NCBI RefSeq assembly: GCF_002849695.1
Contig: NZ_CP018937.1
Coordinates: 3,906,001-3,970,000 of the forward strand
DNA from: Bacteroides fragilis
GTDB taxonomy: Bacteria > Bacteroidota > Bacteroidia > Bacteroidales > Bacteroidaceae
DNA length: 64,000 bases
Reading direction: 5' to 3'
The stretch's first letter is position 1, and each line of letters opens with the position of its first letter. A program made the position numbers and the translations under genes. Under the pieces are notes generated by a model. It worked only from the letters and a program-made list of their open reading frames with translations, ran no database searches and was not told where the DNA came from. Below, piece after piece: positions 8,640 to 20,211 of the stretch.

Positions 8640-10010
8640 TCAGTCTTTTTTAATCCAGCCCGGATATTTAAAGTCACAACGCTGCCATGCCGGATTAATA
8701 CGCACATACGTATGTTTTTGTTTTTCAACAATCCATTTTTGCAACGCCTCTTCACGACGTTTGTCGAGCACAATTTCTTTCAGGTTCTGGTAGTCATCGG
8801 TGATAGTGGCCTTGTGTCCATTGATGCGTGCCTTCAACTTAACAATAGCACAAACTTCCTTACCATCTTTGGGGTTGACCATAGTGAAGGCTTTGGAGAT
8901 CTCACCGATATTCATCTTATCTACCACTTTAGCTATCTCCTGCGGCAAATCCTGCATCTCGAATTTAGCAGTCTGATTCATCGGATTCTGCATCAGACCG
9001 TGATTGTTGCGTGTGTCTTTATCCTGAGACAAAGCAGCGGCAGCCTGATCGAATGTAAACTTATCGCTACGAATATCGTTGGCTATGGAGTCAAGGCGCG
9101 CATTGGCTTCATCCAATTCCTTATCCGATACTTTGGGCTTCAACAGGATATGACGGGTATTGATACGGTCGCCACGTTTCTCGATCAACTGGATGATATG
9201 GAAACCATACTCGGACTCTACGATCTTAGATATCTTCTTGGTGTCCTGCAAGTTGAAAGCGACATTAGCGTATTCGGGCACCATCTGGCCTTTACCCATA
9301 AAACCGGTTTCACCACCTTTGATGGCAGAACCGCGGTCCTCGGAATACAACAGGGCAAGCGTAGAAAAATCACTTTCGCCCTTATTGATACGGTCGGTAT
9401 ATTCACGCAAGCGTCTTTTCACATCCTCTATTTCAGAGATGGGCACTTTAGGTTGCTGCGTGATGATCTGTACTTCTACCTGAGTAGGGACATAAGGGAT
9501 ACTATCCTGAGGAAGCTCCTTAAAGTAGCGGCGCACTTCGGCCGGAGTCACTTTGATATCACCTACCAGCTTCTGCTGCATTCTCTGTACAATCGCTCCG
9601 TCACGGGCATTCTCGCGCAAGGCTTCGCGAATCTGCGTAGAAGTCTTGTTAAACTCAGCTTCCATCCTTTCTCTGCTACCCAAAGCCTGAATATAGTTAT
9701 TGATCTGATAATCGACACGCTGTATCACTTCCGATTCAGGAACTTCGATACTATCGAGCACAGCCTGGTGCATATAAAGTTTCTGTACCGCCAACTCTTC
9801 GGGAATCACACAATAAGGATCACCATCAAACTTACGCCCCTCATACAAAGCGGCCAGTCGTGCTTCTTCCACATCGGACTTCAGGATAGCTTCGTCACCA
9901 ACGACCCAAACCACTTCGTCAATCACATTGTCCTGCGCATAGGATGCCACGTTAGCAACCAGTGCCAGGGCAAACATAACAACAAATTTAAAGTTCACAA
10001 ACTTCTTCAT
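8640..10010 (-). CDS. SurA-like periplasmic chaperone / parvulin peptidyl-prolyl isomerase
   Basis: The 456-residue protein has a Sec signal (MKKFVNFKFVVMFALALVANVASYAQ), then a SurA-type N-domain (VIDEVVWVVGDEAILKSDVE) and two PpiC modules. The first contains the parvulin signature FSTLALLYSEDRGSAIKGGE with GFMGKGQMVPEYANVAFNL and ends YGFHIIQLIEKRG. The second begins NTRHILLKPKVSDKELDEA and is less well conserved. It should help outer-membrane proteins fold in the periplasm. It lies 9 nt after another SurA-like gene. The function is clear at family level; whether it is the true SurA orthologue rather than one of several paralogues cannot be decided here. Confidence 0.92.
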   Translation of the reverse strand: MKKFVNFKFVVMFALALVANVASYAQDNVIDEVVWVVGDEAILKSDVEEARLAALYEGRKFDGDPYCVIPEELAVQKLYMHQAVLDSIEVPESEVIQRVDYQINNYIQALGSRERMEAEFNKTSTQIREALRENARDGAIVQRMQQKLVGDIKVTPAEVRRYFKELPQDSIPYVPTQVEVQIITQQPKVPISEIEDVKRRLREYTDRINKGESDFSTLALLYSEDRGSAIKGGETGFMGKGQMVPEYANVAFNLQDTKKISKIVESEYGFHIIQLIEKRGDRINTRHILLKPKVSDKELDEANARLDSIANDIRSDKFTFDQAAAALSQDKDTRNNHGLMQNPMNQTAKFEMQDLPQEIAKVVDKMNIGEISKAFTMVNPKDGKEVCAIVKLKARINGHKATITDDYQNLKEIVLDKRREEALQKWIVEKQKHTYVRINPAWQRCDFKYPGWIKKD

Positions 10011-10019
10011 TCTGTGTAT

Positions 10020-10862
10020 TTAATAATTTATAATCTTCTTTCTTTTTACTGCACGTTCGTACAAGTCGTCCTTTACTTGTTTCATAAAATCAACCCGCTT
10101 GATATTGACAAGCATATCTTTAACTTTCGGTTGGGCAAACTCGTAAGGCTCCTGTTCGCCTGCCACACGAAAATCGCTGATATTCAGAAAATAGTAGAAT
10201 GCCGTATCTTTCAGTTCGATATGACGGTTCTTATCCATATAGGCTTCCGGGGATTCCGCTTTCAACGGGATCATATCAAGTACATCGGCTACCCGCACCC
10301 ATTTATCATAAAAATACTCATACTTCACAGCATTCTGCAAACTATACTTCTCCAAATGCTCAACGGCATCCTGAGTCTCCGTCTTATACCACTTACGGAC
10401 ATTTCCCAGTTGGGGAGCGGTAAGGGGAACCTTGATAAACAGACCTTTCATCAACGGACGGTCCAGTTTAAACAGTTCTTTGTTCTTTTCGTAATAGTCT
10501 GCTATTTCCTGTTCGGGGATCTCGCCCGACAATTTCTGGCTGATTAGTTCTTGTTGATAAGTATGCATGATCAATGCTTTCCGGTAATTTGCGACCAACT
10601 TATCGATTTCGCCATTGTCGGGGATATTGCTTTGCGCCTGGTTAAACAACAAAACATCTTCAACCCAGCTACGAATGTAGTGCTCGGCAAAAAGAAGACT
10701 GTCATCTTTTGACAAACCGGCGGGGAGCACAGTCTGAAGATCTTCTTTGTACAAAAAGTTTCCATCGACCTCTACCAAAGGAGTCTGTCCTTTGTGGTCA
10801 TGCTTGTCGGCACACGACGCACAGAAAAGGAGAGAGATTAGCAGAAGGCCCGTTTTTCGCAT
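10020..10862 (-). CDS. SurA-N-like periplasmic lipoprotein (chaperone of the isomerase cluster)
   Basis: I take the ATG at 10862 as start; an upstream TTG two codons earlier is less likely. The product begins MRKTGLLLISLLFCASC, a lipoprotein signal with lipobox CASC. It has a SurA-type N-terminal region (VEVDGNFLYKEDLQTVLP, then helical RSWVEDVLLFNQAQ) and the linker element LSGEIPEQEIADYYEKNKELF, as in parvulin-family chaperones. No convincing PpiC catalytic motif follows, so it may be a chaperone without isomerase activity. It sits between two parvulin-type genes with gaps of 9 and about 56 nt. The family assignment is moderate; the direct role in outer-membrane protein folding is inferred from neighbours. 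Confidence 0.8.
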   Translation of the reverse strand: MRKTGLLLISLLFCASCADKHDHKGQTPLVEVDGNFLYKEDLQTVLPAGLSKDDSLLFAEHYIRSWVEDVLLFNQAQSNIPDNGEIDKLVANYRKALIMHTYQQELISQKLSGEIPEQEIADYYEKNKELFKLDRPLMKGLFIKVPLTAPQLGNVRKWYKTETQDAVEHLEKYSLQNAVKYEYFYDKWVRVADVLDMIPLKAESPEAYMDKNRHIELKDTAFYYFLNISDFRVAGEQEPYEFAQPKVKDMLVNIKRVDFMKQVKDDLYERAVKRKKIINY

Positions 10863-10918
10863 TGTCAACTGAATTATACTTAATTTAAGGTACGAAGATA
10901 ATACAATAATTCGTTGCT

Positions 10919-12472
10919 TCAGTGATTATTAACCGTTTTTAAAACCTCTTGGTTAATTTCAACCTTAGCAGAAGCCCTGAGACGCTCTGCCCAAAGTGCA
11001 TCCAGATGATTCTGATAATCTTCGATCAAACGGGAAACAATCTCTTTGTAGGACTCCGGACCTTTCTTTTTCTCACCCAAAACAACGGTAAAAGGATAGG
11101 ACTTTAATGGTTCGAAGTCTCCTTTTTTAAACACTAACTTATCGACAAAAACATTGTCACCTTCGGCAAAGGTCCCTTGTTCTATCCGGATGACAGCCGG
11201 TGAAGCAGAGGTATTAAATGTCAGGCGAATGGCATCTTTCCACTCTTCTTCCGGAAGTTTTTTCAGAAATTTACGGGCGCTCTTCAGCGTTTTCTTATGG
11301 GTTCCGTGCAACACCGCACCTCTGTAGCGGGGTGAATCCCAGTTGTAATCGGTCCGGTGCTCCTTGAAGAAGTTCTTCAGTGCAACAGAATCTGCCAGGC
11401 TGACCTGATGGGTTTCCCGGCGGGTAATAGCGGCCAACAGCAAATGATCACGATGTTCTTGTAGTGTCCTGCGGTACTCAGGATGTTTCTGCTCAAGGCG
11501 ACTGTTCTCATAATCGAGAATTGATTTTACCACAAAAGCATCCAACTGCCTCTTTGTCCCCATGGGATGGGCAGCGGCAAACCGCTCAAAGTCCTTCCCT
11601 GTAAAGTTTTTACCGTCCAGCGTAAAAAGAGTACGGGAGGTCTTGCCTTGAGAAAGCAACTCTTCCATCGCCGCTTTGTCCGGAGTATACCGATAGCTCT
11701 CCTTCAGTTTGTTTACCAGGATTTCGGTTCCTTTATCCGCACCCGGACGATGGGACAGTTTACGGATTAGTCTGTCCCGTATCTGTTCAAATGGAGGGAG
11801 TTCGCGTCTGCCCGTTACTTTGACGATATGAAGTCCTTTAGGAGTAAAAAACGGCTGGGAATATTCGCCATCCTTCAAAGAGAAAGCGACCTCCTCAAAT
11901 TCCTGTGGTGTCTGCAACCAACTGATCCAGGATTCTGCCTTATCATCAGAATATTGGTCTACCAGAGTCTTGAAATCGGTATCGGGATTTGTCTTCAATA
12001 CATTGTAAAGAGAGTCCATTAAAGCCTGTGCCTCCCGCAAATGATGGGGGAGGGCCGTCTGGGGAAGATAACGGAAAATATGCATAACCCGGACCTCGCC
12101 GGCTATGGAGCGGCTCTTCATCTGATCGTAAAGCTTTTTGGCACAGGCTTCCTCTGCAGACGAATCTGTAAGATAGGATTTAGATAATGAACGATGGTAG
12201 TTGTCCATCTCCGCACGAAAGGCAGAGAGAGTATCCAACCCCGCTCTCTGTGCCGCATGCAGTTTCAACTTCTTATCGACAAAGAGATCAACACAAACCT
12301 TCAAGGCTTCTTTCCCGGATACTCCCGAAGGCTTATTCCGATGATAGAAAGACTCAAACTCCGAGCGGGAAATGTCTTGTCCATTGATCCGCATCAACAC
12401 AGGATCTTGCCGGGCATAGCCGGCAATAAACCCAAACAAACAGGTCAGTGCACCAACCAGAATCTTCTTCAT
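10919..12472 (-). CDS. Parvulin-type periplasmic peptidyl-prolyl isomerase
   Basis: The 517-residue protein has an N-terminal signal (MKKILVGALTCLFGFIAGYA) and a first PpiC domain around residues 130-240: VRVMHIFRYLP, then FKTLVDQYSDDKAESWISWL and QPFFTPKGLHIVKVTGRREL. The C-terminal half contains further SurA-like helical and degenerate isomerase segments (SPRYRGAVLHGTHKK). It is the first of three consecutive genes of this type, downstream of guaB but separated from it by a terminator-like hairpin, so the group may begin a new transcript here. Role: folding of exported, probably outer-membrane, proteins. The family is secure, individual substrates unknown. Confidence 0.9.
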   Translation of the reverse strand: MKKILVGALTCLFGFIAGYARQDPVLMRINGQDISRSEFESFYHRNKPSGVSGKEALKVCVDLFVDKKLKLHAAQRAGLDTLSAFRAEMDNYHRSLSKSYLTDSSAEEACAKKLYDQMKSRSIAGEVRVMHIFRYLPQTALPHHLREAQALMDSLYNVLKTNPDTDFKTLVDQYSDDKAESWISWLQTPQEFEEVAFSLKDGEYSQPFFTPKGLHIVKVTGRRELPPFEQIRDRLIRKLSHRPGADKGTEILVNKLKESYRYTPDKAAMEELLSQGKTSRTLFTLDGKNFTGKDFERFAAAHPMGTKRQLDAFVVKSILDYENSRLEQKHPEYRRTLQEHRDHLLLAAITRRETHQVSLADSVALKNFFKEHRTDYNWDSPRYRGAVLHGTHKKTLKSARKFLKKLPEEEWKDAIRLTFNTSASPAVIRIEQGTFAEGDNVFVDKLVFKKGDFEPLKSYPFTVVLGEKKKGPESYKEIVSRLIEDYQNHLDALWAERLRASAKVEINQEVLKTVNNH

Positions 12473-12531
12473 ACCATTCTACGTTGAGATATTCATATCG
12501 GAATAAAATAAATCGAGTTCACTACAAAGGA

Positions 12532-12601
12532 CACGGATTAACACAGATTGATAATTTATCTCATTGATATTGAAGATTAAAAAGTTCTGTGTTAATCCGT
12601 G
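12532..12601 (-). terminator. Long hairpin downstream of guaB
   Basis: The arms 12532-12547 (cacggattaacacaga) and 12586-12601 are perfectly complementary over 16 bp, with a weaker extension of about 17 bp beyond them (cactacaaagg against the complement of gtaatctgtggtg). It lies between the guaB stop and the next minus-strand gene. A T-rich tract is not prominent, so it may be a terminator or a stem that stabilises the guaB message. Confidence 0.6.
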
Positions 12602-12661
12602 TAATCTGTGGTGGAAAACAGCAACCAGACGGCAACGGACAAACGCCCGATAAACAGGCTG

Positions 12662-14149
<1,488 letters not shown>

Positions 14150-14166
14150 TTAAAAATTATTGCGTG

Positions 14167-14174
14167 CAAATATA
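14167..14174 (-). promoter_or_regulatory. Promoter -7 box for guaB
   Basis: The minus strand reads TATATTTG, matching the Bacteroides -7 consensus TAnnTTTG, about 30 nt upstream of the guaB ATG. No good TTTG -33 element is seen at the expected distance, so this is a partial match. Confidence 0.5.
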
Positions 14175-14223
14175 CAGTTTTTATTCAAGACTGCATAAGT
14201 GCACGCAAGTTTTTTTCGCTTTT

Positions 14224-16404
14224 TTAATTAGCCATTTCGGAGATAAACTTGATACGAACCAGACGGACTTCTTCTTCGGTAAATTCGTCCCCGAGTTCAT
14301 CAAGAGCGTCGTCAATCTTATCTGTTGTCGACTCTTTGAAGTAATCGTAGATGTCGAGCATGTGATCTTCGTCCATGATCTCATCCAGGAAGTAGTCGAT
14401 ATTCAACTTAGTACCCGAATAAACGATCGCTTCCACTTCATCCAGCAATTCGCTAAACTCAATGCCCTTGGAAAGCGCGATATCATCCAGAGCCACTTTA
14501 CGGTCGATGGCTTGAATAATGGCCACTTTCATCTTCGACTTGTTGGCGACAGTGCGTACCCGTAAGTCCTCCGGACGTTCAATCTCATTCTCTTCGCAAT
14601 GTCTCTTAATCAGCTTGCAGAATTCTTCGCCGTAACGTTTGGCTTTTCCGGCACCTACGCCCGGGATATTCTGAAGTTCTTCGAGCGTCACAGGATAGAT
14701 AGTAGCCATCGCTTCAAGAGAGGGATCCTGGAAAATCACGTAAGGAGGCACTTCCAGTTTCTTCGATAACTTTTTCCGGAGATCTTTCAGCATAGAATAA
14801 AGAACCGGATCGACTGCACACGAACCTCCACCTCTTGCCGGTGTTTCTTCTTCCACTTCTTCAAAGTCATTGTCCTCGGTAATCTTGAATGACTTGGGAT
14901 GTTTGAGGAATTTCTTTCCTGCATCGGTCACTTTCAGCAAACCGTAGTTTTCTACATCCTTACTCAGATAACCGGCTATCAACGCCTGACGAATCACGGC
15001 ATTCCAGGTTTTGTCTTCTTCTCCCATTCCTGATCCGAACACTTCCAGATCTTCATGTAAGTGTGCCTGAACTTCAGACGTTTCGCGTCCCTGCAGGACA
15101 TCAATAATATAATCTGCCTTAAAATTTTCTTTTACCGCTATGATTGTTTCGATCACAGCACACAATAATTCTTGAGCCTCCACTTGTTTTTTAGGGTTTA
15201 AACAGTTGTCACAATTTCCACAATTCTCTTCCGTGTACTCTTCGCCGAAATAATGTAGTAATGTCTTACGGCGGCAAACGGAAGATTCAGCATACGCAGC
15301 AGTTTCCAACAGAAGCTGCTTGCCAATTTCTTGTTCTGCCACAGGTTTGCCTTGCATGAACTTCTCGAGTTTCTGCAAGTCTTTGTTTGTATAAAAGGTA
15401 ATGCACTGGCCTTCTCCGCCGTCTCTTCCGGCGCGGCCTGTTTCCTGGTAATACCCCTCCAGGCTCTTTGGTATATCATAGTGGATGACGTATCGCACAT
15501 CGGGCTTATCAATTCCCATTCCAAATGCGATAGTAGCTACAATTACGTCGATCTTTTCCATCAGGAAATTGTCCTGATTCTGCGTTCGCGTTGCCGAATC
15601 CATACCTGCATGATAAGCACGGGCATTGATCCCGTTGGCTTGAAGTATCTCAGCAAGCTCTTCTACCTTCTTCCGGCTCAGGCAATAAATGATGCCCGAC
15701 TTTTCCGGATTGTTCTTGATGAACTTTATGATGTCCTTATCTACATTCTGAGTTTTAGGACGTACCTCGTAATACAGATTCGGACGGTTGAACGAAGACT
15801 TGAAGACGTGTGCATCCACCATTCCCAAGTTCTTCTGAATATCGTGCTGCACCTTCGGCGTGGCCGTTGCAGTCAGCGCAATAAGAGGTGCTTTTCCTAT
15901 TTCATTAATAATCGGACGTATCCTGCGATATTCCGGACGGAAGTCGTGTCCCCATTCGGAAATACAATGTGCCTCGTCGACAGCATAGAATGAAATCTTT
16001 ACTGAACGCAGAAACTCCACATTCTCTTCTTTCGTCAACGACTCGGGAGCAACGTATAACAGTTTTGTTTTTCCGGCAAGAATGTCAGACCTCACCTGAT
16101 CAATCGCACCCTTGTTCAAAGAAGAATTAATGAAATGAGCCACACCGTCTTCTTCACTGAAGTTGCGCATCGCATCTACCTGATTCTTCATCAGCGCGAT
16201 CAGCGGAGAAATCACAATGGCCGTACCTTCCATTAATAAAGAAGGCAACTGATAGCACAGAGATTTTCCACCGCCGGTAGGCATCAGCACAAAGGTATCA
16301 TTACCATCAAGCAAATTCTGGATGATCGGCTCCTGGTTCCCCTTGAAATTATCAAATCCGAAATACTTTTTCAGTTGGTCTGTCAAATTAATCTTCCCTG
16401 CCAT
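14224..16404 (-). CDS. recQ: ATP-dependent DNA helicase RecQ
   Basis: RecQ is a 3'-5' helicase that acts in recombination and repair. I use the ATG at 16404 (MAGKINLTDQLKKYFGFDNF), since the upstream in-frame extension looks non-conserved; this gives 726 residues. Motifs present: Walker A (MPTGGGKSLCYQLPS), DEAH box (YAVDEAHCISEWGHDFRP), motif VI (QETGRAGRDGGEGQC), the zinc-binding cysteines in the RQC domain (SSVCRRKTLL, then CGNCDNCLNP), a winged helix, and an HRDC domain (LEELQNIPGVGAGKAKRYGE). After HRDC an acidic tail of roughly 110 residues extends beyond the E. coli protein. It lies between clpX and guaB. Confidence 0.96.
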   Translation of the reverse strand: MAGKINLTDQLKKYFGFDNFKGNQEPIIQNLLDGNDTFVLMPTGGGKSLCYQLPSLLMEGTAIVISPLIALMKNQVDAMRNFSEEDGVAHFINSSLNKGAIDQVRSDILAGKTKLLYVAPESLTKEENVEFLRSVKISFYAVDEAHCISEWGHDFRPEYRRIRPIINEIGKAPLIALTATATPKVQHDIQKNLGMVDAHVFKSSFNRPNLYYEVRPKTQNVDKDIIKFIKNNPEKSGIIYCLSRKKVEELAEILQANGINARAYHAGMDSATRTQNQDNFLMEKIDVIVATIAFGMGIDKPDVRYVIHYDIPKSLEGYYQETGRAGRDGGEGQCITFYTNKDLQKLEKFMQGKPVAEQEIGKQLLLETAAYAESSVCRRKTLLHYFGEEYTEENCGNCDNCLNPKKQVEAQELLCAVIETIIAVKENFKADYIIDVLQGRETSEVQAHLHEDLEVFGSGMGEEDKTWNAVIRQALIAGYLSKDVENYGLLKVTDAGKKFLKHPKSFKITEDNDFEEVEEETPARGGGSCAVDPVLYSMLKDLRKKLSKKLEVPPYVIFQDPSLEAMATIYPVTLEELQNIPGVGAGKAKRYGEEFCKLIKRHCEENEIERPEDLRVRTVANKSKMKVAIIQAIDRKVALDDIALSKGIEFSELLDEVEAIVYSGTKLNIDYFLDEIMDEDHMLDIYDYFKESTTDKIDDALDELGDEFTEEEVRLVRIKFISEMAN

Positions 16405-16575
16405 CTTAATATAGGTTGTTTTATTCAGTTCATGGTTTAACTTAAAAACACTCGCTTTGCTTGGAAAGCGCTCTAACAAAGTTATAAACAACTTCTTAAA
16501 TATCAAGCATAATCAGACTAATATTTTTCAAGAAAAAACGGAACTCACCTCCATTATTGCCCTTACCTTTTGATT

Positions 16576-17823
16576 TTAAGCAGTTTGCAATCTCGCAAGA
16601 TTTGCTTTTTCGAGCTGATGCTTCGCATAATCCAGTGTCACTTCATATTCTTTCTGGTTTTCAGAAGGAATCTCGAACATGACATCCATCATAATTGTCT
16701 CCACGATAGAGCGCAATCCGCGGGCACCCAGTTTATACTCCACTGCCTTGTCGACGATATATTCGAAGACTTCGGGCTGGAAGGTCAACTGCACACCATC
16801 CATTTCGAACAACTTGATGTATTGTTTGATAATGGAATTCTTGGGTTCGGTCAGAATGGCACGAAGTGCATTCCGGTCGAGCGGGTTCAGATAGGTCAGC
16901 ACCGGCAAACGGCCGATAATCTCCGGAATCAGTCCGAATGACTTCAAATCCTGCGGTGCGATGTATTGCATCATGTTGTTTTTGTCGATAGTAGCCGTCT
17001 TACGGGAAGCATTGTATCCCACGACATGGGTGTTGAGACGCTGGGCAATCTTTTTCTCGATGCCGTCAAACGCTCCTCCACAGATGAAAAGGATGTTTTT
17101 CGTGTTTACGGGAATCATCTTCTGGTCGGGATGCTTACGTCCTCCCTGAGGCGGGACGTTGACCACAGAGCCTTCGAGCAGTTTAAGCAATCCCTGCTGT
17201 ACGCCTTCACCGCTGACATCACGCGTGATGGAGGGGTTGTCTCCCTTACGGGCAATCTTGTCTATCTCGTCGATGAAGACAATGCCTTGTTCTGCCTCGG
17301 GCACATTGTAATCGGCCACCTGAAGCAGACGGGTGAGGATACTCTCGATATCTTCGCCTACATAACCAGCTTCGGTCAGCACGGTCGCATCCACTATCGT
17401 AAAGGGTACATGCAACAGTTTGGCTATGGTACGCGCCAAAAGGGTTTTACCGGTTCCGGTGCTGCCCACCATAATGATGTTCGACTTTTCAATCTCCACA
17501 TCATCACCGCTGTCTTTCTGCAACAGACGTTTGTAGTGGTTATATACCGATACGGCAAGAAAACGTTTGGCATCGTCCTGGCCAATCACGTACTGGTCGA
17601 GGAAATTCTTTATTTCTACCGGTTTGGGTAGTTCCTTTAAATTGAGTCGGGTAGCTCCCGCGCTCTGTTTGCCGGCTCCCATGGCTTCCTGAGTAATCTC
17701 ATAAGCCTGGGTCGCACAGCTGTCGCAAATGTAGCCGTTCATCCCTGTAATCAGGAATCCGACTTCATTCTCCGAACGGCCGCAAAAGCTACACCTTTTT
17801 TTATTATTCTTTGATTCAGCCAT
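16576..17823 (-). CDS. clpX: ATP-dependent Clp protease ATP-binding subunit ClpX
   Basis: ClpX is the AAA+ unfoldase that feeds substrates to ClpP. The 415-residue protein has the N-terminal C4 zinc-binding domain ([14 protein letters not shown], then CDSC), Walker A ([18 protein letters not shown]), Walker B ([15 protein letters not shown]), and the ClpP-contacting and sensor regions ([15 protein letters not shown] sequence [27 protein letters not shown] as sensor 2). It starts 2 nt after the clpP stop, so the two are translated from one message. Confidence 0.98.
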   Translation of the reverse strand: MAESKNNKKRCSFCGRSENEVGFLITGMNGYICDSCATQAYEITQEAMGAGKQSAGATRLNLKELPKPVEIKNFLDQYVIGQDDAKRFLAVSVYNHYKRLLQKDSGDDVEIEKSNIIMVGSTGTGKTLLARTIAKLLHVPFTIVDATVLTEAGYVGEDIESILTRLLQVADYNVPEAEQGIVFIDEIDKIARKGDNPSITRDVSGEGVQQGLLKLLEGSVVNVPPQGGRKHPDQKMIPVNTKNILFICGGAFDGIEKKIAQRLNTHVVGYNASRKTATIDKNNMMQYIAPQDLKSFGLIPEIIGRLPVLTYLNPLDRNALRAILTEPKNSIIKQYIKLFEMDGVQLTFQPEVFEYIVDKAVEYKLGARGLRSIVETIMMDVMFEIPSENQKEYEVTLDYAKHQLEKANLARLQTA

Positions 17824-17825
17824 GT

Positions 17826-18488
17826 TTATTTCTTAATCAACACTTCGTCAATCATACCATATTCTTTTGCTTCCTGGGCGGTCATCCAGTAATCACGGTC
17901 CGAATCGGCCCATACCTTGTCAAAAGAAGTACCCGAATGATCGGCAATAATGGTATAAAGTTCTTTCTTTAATTTTTGTATTTCGCGGGCAGTGATTTCA
18001 ATATCCGAGGCTTGTCCCTGCGCGCCACCCATCGGCTGATGAATCATCACACGTGAGTGAGGCAGCGCCGAACGTTTGCCTTTGGCACCGGCCACCAACA
18101 GTACAGAAGCCATAGAAGCTGCCATACCGGTACAGATTGTAGCCACATCACTCGAGATGAACTGCATCGTATCATAAATACCCAGCCCGGCATAAACCGA
18201 TCCGCCCGGAGAGTTGATATAGATTGAGATATCTTTACCCGGATCTACCGAATCAAGATACAGCAACTGTGCTTGCAGCGTATTGGCCGTATAGTCATCA
18301 ATCTGTGTACCGAGGAAGATAATGCGGTCCATCATCAGACGTGAGAACACGTCGAGCTGAGTGACGTTAAGTTGTCTTTCTTCCAGAATATAGGGATTCA
18401 AATACCCGGCTTGCGATTTAATCACATCGTCCAGCACCATTGCATTCATACCTAAATGCTTGGTTGCGTATTTTCTAAAATCATCCAT
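17826..18488 (-). CDS. clpP: ATP-dependent Clp protease proteolytic subunit ClpP
   Basis: ClpP is the serine protease barrel partner of ClpX. I choose the ATG at 18488 ([20 protein letters not shown]) over the upstream ATG at 18554, because the extra 22 residues are Cys/Leu-rich and overlap a terminator hairpin region. The resulting 220 residues is about normal. Catalytic Ser lies in [15 protein letters not shown], the His in [11 protein letters not shown], and the Asp in the following helix region. It is the gene between tig and clpX, the widely conserved tig-clpP-clpX order. Confidence 0.97.
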   Translation of the reverse strand: MDDFRKYATKHLGMNAMVLDDVIKSQAGYLNPYILEERQLNVTQLDVFSRLMMDRIIFLGTQIDDYTANTLQAQLLYLDSVDPGKDISIYINSPGGSVYAGLGIYDTMQFISSDVATICTGMAASMASVLLVAGAKGKRSALPHSRVMIHQPMGGAQGQASDIEITAREIQKLKKELYTIIADHSGTSFDKVWADSDRDYWMTAQEAKEYGMIDEVLIKK

Positions 18489-18558
18489 TGTTTTACGTTC
18501 CTTTCTATTATTAATAATGTAACTGCAAAGAAACAAAAAAGAACACAGAGACACAAAA

Positions 18559-18595
18559 AAACACAGAGTTATAATTCTATAAAAACTCTGTGTTT
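18559..18595 (-). terminator. Intrinsic terminator downstream of tig
   Basis: The arms 18559-18570 (aaacacagagtt) and 18584-18595 are fully complementary. On the minus strand the stem is followed by TTTTTTTG. It sits between the tig stop and the clpP start, so most tig transcripts may end here. Confidence 0.75.
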
Positions 18596-18627
18596 CTGTG
18601 ACTTTATGTCCTGTTCAAAAGAAGAGC

Positions 18628-19983
18628 TTATTCAAACATCTTATTGAATTCTTCCATTGAAACGGTTTTGTTCTCCAATGTAACCTTGCCTTTCAGTGCA
18701 GCGGCCAATTTGGTTTCTACTACGCGGTTCACCAAACCGTCGATGCTTTCTTTCTTTTTCAGCATCTCTTTTGCGTAGTTTTCGAGGATATCATCGGGTA
18801 TAGTCAGCATACCGTATTGAGCAAACTGAGCTTTTGTAGCTTCTTTCGCCATGTTGATAACGTCGTCCTGCTCTACCTTGATATCATTTTCTTTCACCAA
18901 CTGCTCCTTAATCAGGTGCCATGTCAGTTCTTCGATGCTCTTATCGTAGTTTTCGTTTACGAATTCTTCGCCTTTGTCTTTGTTGTTCATCAACATAACG
19001 CGTTTCAGCAGTGCATCCGGGAATTCCAGCTTACCTACTTTGTCTGCCAATACCTTGCGGACATCGATCAGGAATTTATAATCGCTATCGGCAACGAACT
19101 GGGCTGCGATGCTTTCTTTTACTTTAGCACGGAATTCTTCTTCTGTCTTCACTGCGTCTTTGCCGAATACCTGATCGAAGAGTTCCTGATTCAGTTCACC
19201 ATTTACGAAACGGGTCACTTCTTCTACCTGGAAGCTGAAGTTGGATTTTACTTCGGCAGCAGCTTCTTTGTCGATCTTCAGCAGTGATGCGATTTCAACA
19301 GCATTGCCTTCGTAAGCAGCATCCGGATTGAATACCAATACGTCGTTTACTTTAGCGTTTGCGAAGATAGCCTTCTGCTCGTCGTTCTTCATGTACGAAG
19401 GCATCATTACAGCACCTTCTACCTGAATACCGCCTTCTTTCGTGTTGCCTTCTTCATCAAGTTCGGCCAACAGACCTTTCAGCATATCGTTTTCTTCGTA
19501 TGCCTCTACCTGTTCGTATTTTCCGTTACGTTGAGTATAAGCTTTAATCTGGTTTTCTACCATTTCGTCAGTTACCTCGATTGTATAGTAGTCTACCTTG
19601 TCCTGGCTGCTAACCTCAGCTTTGAACTCCGGAGCCAAAGCGATATCGAATACAAATTCGAATTCTTCCATTGTATCGAAATCGATATCCGGCTGCTTTT
19701 CTTCGTTAGGCATCGGTTCGCCAAGGATGTTTACGTTATTCTCCTTAATGTATTCGTATACTTTCTCAGAAAGCAATTTGTTCACCTCGTCGGCAATGAC
19801 TGACTTACCATACATCTTCTTCACCAAGCTCATAGGAACCATGCCCGGACGGAATCCCGGAACCTGAGCTTTCTGACGGATGTTCTTCAACGATTTGTCT
19901 ACCTGAGGCTGGTAGTCAGCTTTTTCAAGCTTCACGGTAAGCAATGCGCTTACTTTGTCAATGTTTTGTAATGAAACGTTCAT
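18628..19983 (-). CDS. tig: Trigger factor (ribosome-associated chaperone)
   Basis: Trigger factor binds nascent chains at the ribosome exit. The 451-residue protein begins MNVSLQNIDKVSALLTVKLE and carries the ribosome-docking signature in GFRPGMVPMSLVKKMYGKSV. The C-terminal helical arms include LTWHLIKEQLVKENDIKVEQ. The central FKBP-like region (about residues 150-250) is diverged from the E. coli pattern, as is common in Bacteroidetes, so isomerase activity is doubtful. A strong Bacteroides promoter precedes it and a terminator follows. Confidence 0.95.
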   Translation of the reverse strand: MNVSLQNIDKVSALLTVKLEKADYQPQVDKSLKNIRQKAQVPGFRPGMVPMSLVKKMYGKSVIADEVNKLLSEKVYEYIKENNVNILGEPMPNEEKQPDIDFDTMEEFEFVFDIALAPEFKAEVSSQDKVDYYTIEVTDEMVENQIKAYTQRNGKYEQVEAYEENDMLKGLLAELDEEGNTKEGGIQVEGAVMMPSYMKNDEQKAIFANAKVNDVLVFNPDAAYEGNAVEIASLLKIDKEAAAEVKSNFSFQVEEVTRFVNGELNQELFDQVFGKDAVKTEEEFRAKVKESIAAQFVADSDYKFLIDVRKVLADKVGKLEFPDALLKRVMLMNNKDKGEEFVNENYDKSIEELTWHLIKEQLVKENDIKVEQDDVINMAKEATKAQFAQYGMLTIPDDILENYAKEMLKKKESIDGLVNRVVETKLAAALKGKVTLENKTVSMEEFNKMFE

Positions 19984-20035
19984 TCTGACAATTATTTATT
20001 TGATTTATACTTTATTCTATACTCAAACGAGGGTG

Positions 20036-20066
20036 CAAAATTAGTGCTAATCTTTCAAATTTCAAA
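20036..20066 (-). promoter_or_regulatory. Promoter of tig
   Basis: On the minus strand TTTG (20066-20063), a 19-nt gap and TAATTTTG (20043-20036) match the Bacteroides -33/-7 consensus. The box is followed by GCACCC, the same start-site context seen in two rRNA promoters of this window. The tig ATG lies about 50 nt downstream. Confidence 0.75.
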
Positions 20067-20211
20067 AAACATTGCAGAATTATTTCATTTGCAGAGAATC
20101 GCCATTTCGGACGAAAGCAGCCGGACATACGGCAGAAAAGACATTAATCCGTTTTCAAAAGAACCCGTTTTACTTTTTATTAACCAAAAAAGAAGAAAAC
20201 AAAAAGACAGG

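Noticed and set aside
8712..10547. A 611-codon plus-strand open frame
   Set aside because: It is fully antisense to two SurA-like genes whose signal peptides, motifs and spacing are clear; its translation is Phe/Ile/His-rich without any domain.
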